The notes below the pieces were generated by a model. That model was not told where the DNA came from and made no database searches. It saw nothing but the letters and a program-made list of their open reading frames with translations. Below, piece after piece: positions 59,641 to 64,000 of a DNA stretch of 64,000 nucleotides. This DNA is from Monodelphis domestica (Eukaryota > Chordata > Mammalia > Didelphimorphia > Didelphidae), in assembly GCF_027887165.1 (NCBI RefSeq), contig NC_077234.1, forward strand, positions 254,045,158-254,109,157. Direction: 5' to 3'. The position numbers were made by a program, and so were the translations under genes. Within the stretch, counting starts at the first letter, position 1. Each line of letters opens with the position of its first letter.

Positions 59641-61392
59641 GAACAACTTGACGTCCCTCCTTCAATAGAGGAAGTCCAAAAAGCCATTCAACAAATGAGT
59701 GCAGGCAAGGCACCCGGTAAAGACCGGATCCCAACCAAGGTGTATAGGCCTTAAATGGAAAGGTGCTCCAGGGATTCAACATAGTGCTGACCAGCATATG
59801 GGAAGAGGAAGACATGCCCTCAGAACTCAGAGATGCCTCCATTGTAGCCCTATACAATAACAAAGGCTCACGAACAGCCTGTGACAACTACAGAGGCATC
59901 TCACAACTCTCCACTGCTGGAAAGATCCTCACCCATGTTATACTCAACAGACTCCTGTCATCTGTTTCAGAGCAGAACCTGCCTGAATCACAATGTGGCT
60001 TCAGACCAGATCGCAGCACCATCAACATGGTCTTCACAGTGAGGCAAATGCAGGAAAAATGCCTTGAGCAGAACCTAAGTCTCTACATTGTCTTCATAGA
60101 CCTAATAAAGGCTTTTGACACAGTGAACAGGGATGCATTGTGGGTGATCCTCAGCAAGCTCGGTTGCCCAGCAAAATTCATCAAACTGATCCAGCTCTTT
60201 CATGTCGACATGACAGGGGAAGTCCTATCTGGTGGAGAGACTTCAGATCTCTTCAACATCTCCAATGGCGTGAAACAAGGCTGTGTCCTTGCTCCGGTAC
60301 TATTCAACCTATACTTCACCCAAGTATTACGACATGCTGTGATGGATCTAGACCTGGGTGTCTACATCAAATACCGACTGGATGGCTCACTATTCGACCT
60401 TCGCCACCTGACTGCAAAAACAAAGACAACAGAGAGACTCATCCTGGAAGCTCTCTTTGCAGATGACTGTGCTCTCATGGCCCACCAAGAAAATCATCTC
60501 CAAACCATTGTGGACAGGTTCTCCACCGCAACAAAACTGTTTGGCCTGACTATCAGCCTCAGCAAAACAGAGGTGCTATTCCAACCCCCCATAGGGAGGC
60601 CAATGAACCAGACATGCATTACAATCAACAGCACGCAGCTTTCTAACGTCAACACTTTCAAGTATCTGGGCAGCACCATCGCCAACAACGGGTCCCTAGA
60701 CCATGAGATCAATGCCAGGATCCAAAAGGCCAGCCAGGCACTTGGACGGCTGAGCTCCAAAGTCCTCCAACACAGCAGTGTAAGCACTGCGATGAAGCTC
60801 AAAGTGTACAACGCAGTGGTCCTCAGCTCACTCCTGTACGGTTGTGAGACATGGACACTGTACCGGAAGCACATGAAACAGCTGGAACAATTCCACCAAC
60901 GCTCTCTCTGGTCAATCATGAGGATCCGATGGCAGGACCGAATCACCAACCAGGAAGTCCTCAACAGAGCCAACTCCACCAGCATCAAAGTCCTGGTCCT
61001 CAAAACCCAGCTATGATGGTCTGGACACGTCATCCGCATGGACCCACAGCGAATACCAAGACAGGTATTCTATGGTGAACTGTCAGCTGGACCCAGGAAA
61101 CAAGGCCGACCAAAGAAAAGATTCAAGGATCAGCAAAAGTCCAACTTGAAGTGGGCTGGCATGACACCAAAGCAACTAGAACTCGCTGCCTCTGACAGAA
61201 GCAGCTGGCGAACCCACATTCACCATGCTGCCACCTTTTAAGATGAGCGATGTCGACGTCTTGCCACTGCTGATGAACGCGGACACCAGACCACAACCAT
61301 ACCTCCCGTAACAACTGGCGTCCCAGGCCCCGTGTGCCACAAACTGTGCACCTCAGCCTTTGGACTCCAAAGCCACATGAGGGTACACTGTA
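59640..61392 (+). pseudogene. RTE-like LINE reverse transcriptase and C-terminus, broken
   Basis: The open stretch 59763-61016 (about 417 codons) follows a frameshift near 59750. RT motifs in order, counting from 59763: DASIVALYNNKGSRTACDNY (24-43), SQCGFRPDRSTINMVF (76-91), FIDLIKAFD with first catalytic Asp (111-119), GVKQGCVLAPVLFNLYF (169-185), FADD catalytic pair (232-235), then YLGSTIA and the thumb with YGCETWTLY. TGA at 61014 sits where the family has Arg (LRW). The same frame continues with GHVIRMDPQRIPRQVFYGEL, GRPKKRF and a TAA at 61239. The last segment, VCHKLCTSAFGLQSHMRVH, is a C2H2-like finger; the usual first Cys is replaced by Gly (GPVC). Confidence 0.88.
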
Positions 61393-61444
61393 GATGAAAC
61401 TGCACAAAGACAATCGTCATTCTTGGTCACCGAGAAACTACCAC

Positions 61445-61929
61445 TACTATTATGGAATATATTAGCTACAGTTTATTGTTAATATGTATCCTATATTCTA
61501 TTTTCTAAACTTGGATGCAAAAGAGATTTAAGATTCAAGTACTGAAAATAACATTCTAATTTTTAATAAATTGGAAAGGAAGATTCATATATATTCTGAT
61601 GACATTAAATGCAATGCCTATCAAATAGAATCTCAAATATCTGACATGCTCAGATCAGTATTAACCCCCCCAACATAAAAAGCTCTGTATTGTCCCTGAA
61701 AAACAGGATGATGAAGTATCCTTTTACATTAGTTTGAGGGTTTACATATGATTATCCTTAATCACAAAAATTAAATTGTCCTCATTATATACTTTATTTT
61801 GATCATTTAACATGCAGTTGATTATCCGGTAATTCTTTGTTAGAAAGTGGTTAAAAGTATTGAATAATATGTTGTCAAAGGGACTACATAATTATTTAGC
61901 AAAGATGATTACTATAATATGGTATTCAA
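61445..61929. other. Unassigned A+T-rich sequence
   Basis: Nothing recognised between the RTE element and the first L1 RT fragment. Confidence 0.5.
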
Positions 61930-62700
61930 ATGCAGGGATGCAAGATTGGTTTAATATTAGGAAAGTTTTAAAGCTAATGGACCATATTAATAACAAAACA
62001 TAAAAATCCTATAATTACATTAATATTTGGATAATTTTAAAAATATATTAATTTTAAATATTTTTTAAAATGGAGTTAAATGAAATTTTATTTAATAAGT
62101 CATTTTACTTAAAGATAATATTATCTTTAATATGAATAATATAGTTAAACAAAAATGAAAAGAAATCCAATATATTTGCATATTTTTTTATAAACTTGAG
62201 AACACAAAATACAGGAGTAACAATTCATTATGCAATAAAAATTATGGGAAAGCTTCAAAGCAGTATGGCAAAAATTTGGTTTGGATCAAAATTTGTACCA
62301 TATGCTAGAATAAGATATATATTAATATCTGATTCAATTATAGATGTTTACATATCTCACACTATATACATCAATAAAATGTAGATGAAAATGTGATATA
62401 AATTCAAAAGGTCACAGAATTTTAAAAATATGAAAAGAAGAAAAGAAACAACTTTTTACAAATTTGAATGAGAATCTTGCCCTAATAATGGATTGTAATG
62501 ATCATTAAAGATAAAATTATTAGTTTTTAATTTTTATTTAAAATTTTTAATTTTTACAAATTATTTTTACAAACAAAATTGATGTAGAGTTAAAAGAGAA
62601 ATAGTTAACTAGGAAATATTTTTGCAACAAATTCATTTCTTAAACATCTAATATAAAAATAAATAGGAAATTGAATATCATATATATGATATTATATATT
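61930..62700 (+). mobile_element. Old L1 LINE fragment, RT and later ORF2
   Basis: 61935-62030 matches the RT start (gggatgcaagattggtttaa, encoding the GMQGWFN-type block). 62220-62350 matches the segment before the C-terminus (KIWFGSKFVPYARI). Deletions and high A+T content show strong decay. It continues on the right side of the younger L1 at 63590. Confidence 0.75.
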
Positions 62701-62756
62701 ACATATGTAAAACATCATCCCTCAATGGAGAAATTGTTAGAGGATAAGAAAGAGAC

Positions 62757-62780
62757 AGAGGAGAGAGAGAGAGAGAGAGT
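62757..62780. repeat. (GA)n microsatellite
   Basis: gaggagagagagagagagag run. Confidence 0.95.
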
Positions 62781-62814
62781 GGAGGGGGGAGATGCAAGTT
62801 ATTAAGAATTACAT

Positions 62815-63590
62815 GAATTTATGGCCATGATCTTTGTAGTGGAAAATAATGGAAAAATGAGGGGATTCCTTTCAACTGGGAAATGGCTGAACAAATTGTG
62901 GTATCTGTTGGTGATGGAATATTGTTGTACTCAAAGAAATAATGAACTGGAGGAATTCTGTGTGAACTATAATGACCTCCAGGAATTGATACAGAGTGAA
63001 AGGAGGAGAAACAGGAGATCGTTGTACACAGATCGATACACTGTGGTACAGTTGAATGTAATGGACTTCTCTAATAGCAGTAATGCAATTATTCAGGACA
63101 ATTCTGAGGGACTTATGAGAAAGAACTCTATTAACATTCAGAGGAAGAATTGTGGGAATAGAAACATAGATGAAAAACAACTGTTTAATCACATGGGTTG
63201 ATCAGGATATGATTGGGGATACAGACTCTAAAAATGATCACTCTAGTGAAAATATCAATAATATGGAAATAGGTCTTGATCAAAGACACATGTAAAACCC
63301 AGTGGAAATGAGCCTTGGCTGAGAGTGGGTTGGGGGTGGGTGGGAGGGAAAGGACATGAATCTTGTAACCATTGAAAAATATTCTAAATTAATATTTTAA
63401 ATAATTTTTTAAAATGTGGAAATATGTCAGGATCAATGAGACATGTAAAACCCAGTGGAATTGCTCAGAGGGCATGGTAGGAGGGAGGGAAAAAAACATG
63501 AATCATGTAACTATGGGAAAATATTCTAAATTACTTAATTAAATAAATGAAGTTAAAAAATTAACAAAATATTAAAAGGTAAAAAAATAA
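62815..63590 (+). mobile_element. L1 LINE 3' fragment with duplicated 3' end
   Basis: 5'-truncated copy: the last ORF2 part is open at 62821-63201 (KWLNKLWYLLVMEYCCTQRN, QELIQSERRRNRRSLYTDRY), followed by the 3'UTR. The 3'UTR end is present twice: 63261-63400 and 63417-63545 both contain acatgtaaaacccagtgga, a G-rich run, then catgaatc.tgtaac and attctaaatta. The tail ends near 63560-63590. Confidence 0.88.
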
Positions 63591-64000
63591 AACACTTGGA
63601 TTACATATAGACAACTATAATATGCTTAAATCTTCTATGAAAAAAAAAGAAATACATGAAAAAATTGTTCCACATAAGGAACAATAAAAAGATGTAAATT
63701 TAAATAACTCTGAGGTTCCAACTTATAACCATCAAATTAGCAAAAGAGTTTTTAGAGGGATCATGGAAGATAGGTATGCTAATGTACTGTTAAATGGCAG
63801 AGTTATTAATTCATCCAATTATTTTTAAAAGTAGTTTGGAGCTATATTTGAGAAGTCACAAAATTTTGAATAACCTTTAACCCAGTGATATTATCAACAG
63901 TCATTTACTACCAAAGAGGTCAAAGATGCAGAGAAAGGATCCATACATACAAATATATTTAAAGGAGTAATTTTTGTTATAGCAAATAACTAGAAATGAA
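63591..64000 (+). mobile_element. Old L1 LINE fragment, ORF2 C-terminus, runs off the window
   Basis: Matches the ORF2 C-terminal region (compare 37290-37600): ataactctgaggttcc (63703-63718, the LRFHL zone), ataaccatcaaattagcaaa, then a decayed CWRGCG zone and tttaacccagtgat at about 63877. It is probably the continuation of the L1 at 61930-62700, split by the younger fragment. Confidence 0.75.

Larger units (their letters stand above)
57360..61444 (+). mobile_element. Near full-length RTE-like (EN-RT, C-terminal zinc finger) LINE
   Basis: About 4.1 kb, markedly GC-richer than the L1-dominated surroundings. It has a 5' non-coding region (57360-58195), an apurinic-type endonuclease (58200-58990), a linker (59080-59640), an RT (59640-60800), a C-terminal domain ending in a zinc-finger-like motif (61310-61390) and a short 3' tail ending accactactatt with no poly(A). 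The start at 57360 is fixed by the first base of the short derivative at 46923. A target duplication is not clear. The endonuclease-RT order with single ORF and short non-poly(A) tail is that of RTE-clade elements. Clade assignment is from protein recognition and tail form, not a tree. Confidence 0.88.

Noticed and set aside
60494-61039. 181-codon minus-strand frame
   Set aside because: It is the antisense shadow of the RTE reverse transcriptase, whose plus-strand motifs are clear.
57340-61460. Target duplication of the long RTE element
   Set aside because: Only tttat versus attat at the ends, too short and imperfect to claim.
1-64000. CRISPR arrays, operons, bacterial promoters or ribosome-binding sites
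   Set aside because: The window is vertebrate repeat-rich DNA; no regularly spaced repeats or prokaryotic gene layout.

Overview
This window looks like intergenic or intronic DNA from a marsupial, most likely an opossum-like didelphid such as Monodelphis. The evidence is repeat content: A+T-rich DNA packed with L1 LINEs in both orientations, tRNA-derived CORE-SINEs of the MAR/MON type, older MIR-like SINEs, a GC-richer RTE-like LINE with a short derivative, a SPIN-like hAT transposon and several LTR elements. The species is inferred. I see no intact host protein-coding gene. Nearly every open frame belongs to a decayed transposon.

Layout. 1-266 is an L1 scrap, followed by a betaretrovirus-like pol fossil (about 280-1250) and an LTR-like stretch (1740-2480). 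A minus-strand L1 fills 2548-7785 and its 5' end reappears at 9926-10017; LTR-element copy 1 (7786-9925) lies between. 10018-11814 is unassigned. 11815-23327 is a block of L1 copies (minus 11815-16255, plus 16256-17087, minus 17095-20262 and 20265-23327) with LTR insertions. 23811-31200 holds two more copies of the same LTR family, copy 2 on plus and copy 3 on minus, tail to tail. 31201-33640 is mostly single-copy-looking DNA. 33645-38540 is a minus L1 fragment split by a U6-snRNA/L1 chimeric insertion. 39960-44270 is a plus L1 with a broken but nearly complete ORF2. About 46240-49945 is a plus L1 split by a 562-bp RTE-derived element and a 193-bp SPIN-like transposon. 51971-53511 is a 5'-truncated L1 with perfect target duplications. 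53990-55430 is a repeat-poor island. 56030-57335 is an older L1, 57360-61444 an almost full-length dead RTE-like LINE, and 61930-64000 nested L1 3' fragments.

The pieces relate mainly through retrotransposition. L1 machinery supplied the reverse transcriptase for the U6 chimera and probably for the tRNA-type SINEs. The RTE-like LINE at 57360 and the short element at 46923 share the same 5' 510 bp and 3' tail, so the short one is probably a non-autonomous passenger of the RTE machinery. The most notable observations are the U6-L1 chimera with its 17-bp target duplication, the complementary 11-mers near the two ends of the RTE element that become an 11-bp hairpin in its short derivative, the SPIN-like hAT with an 8-bp duplication, and the inverted pair of related LTR elements.
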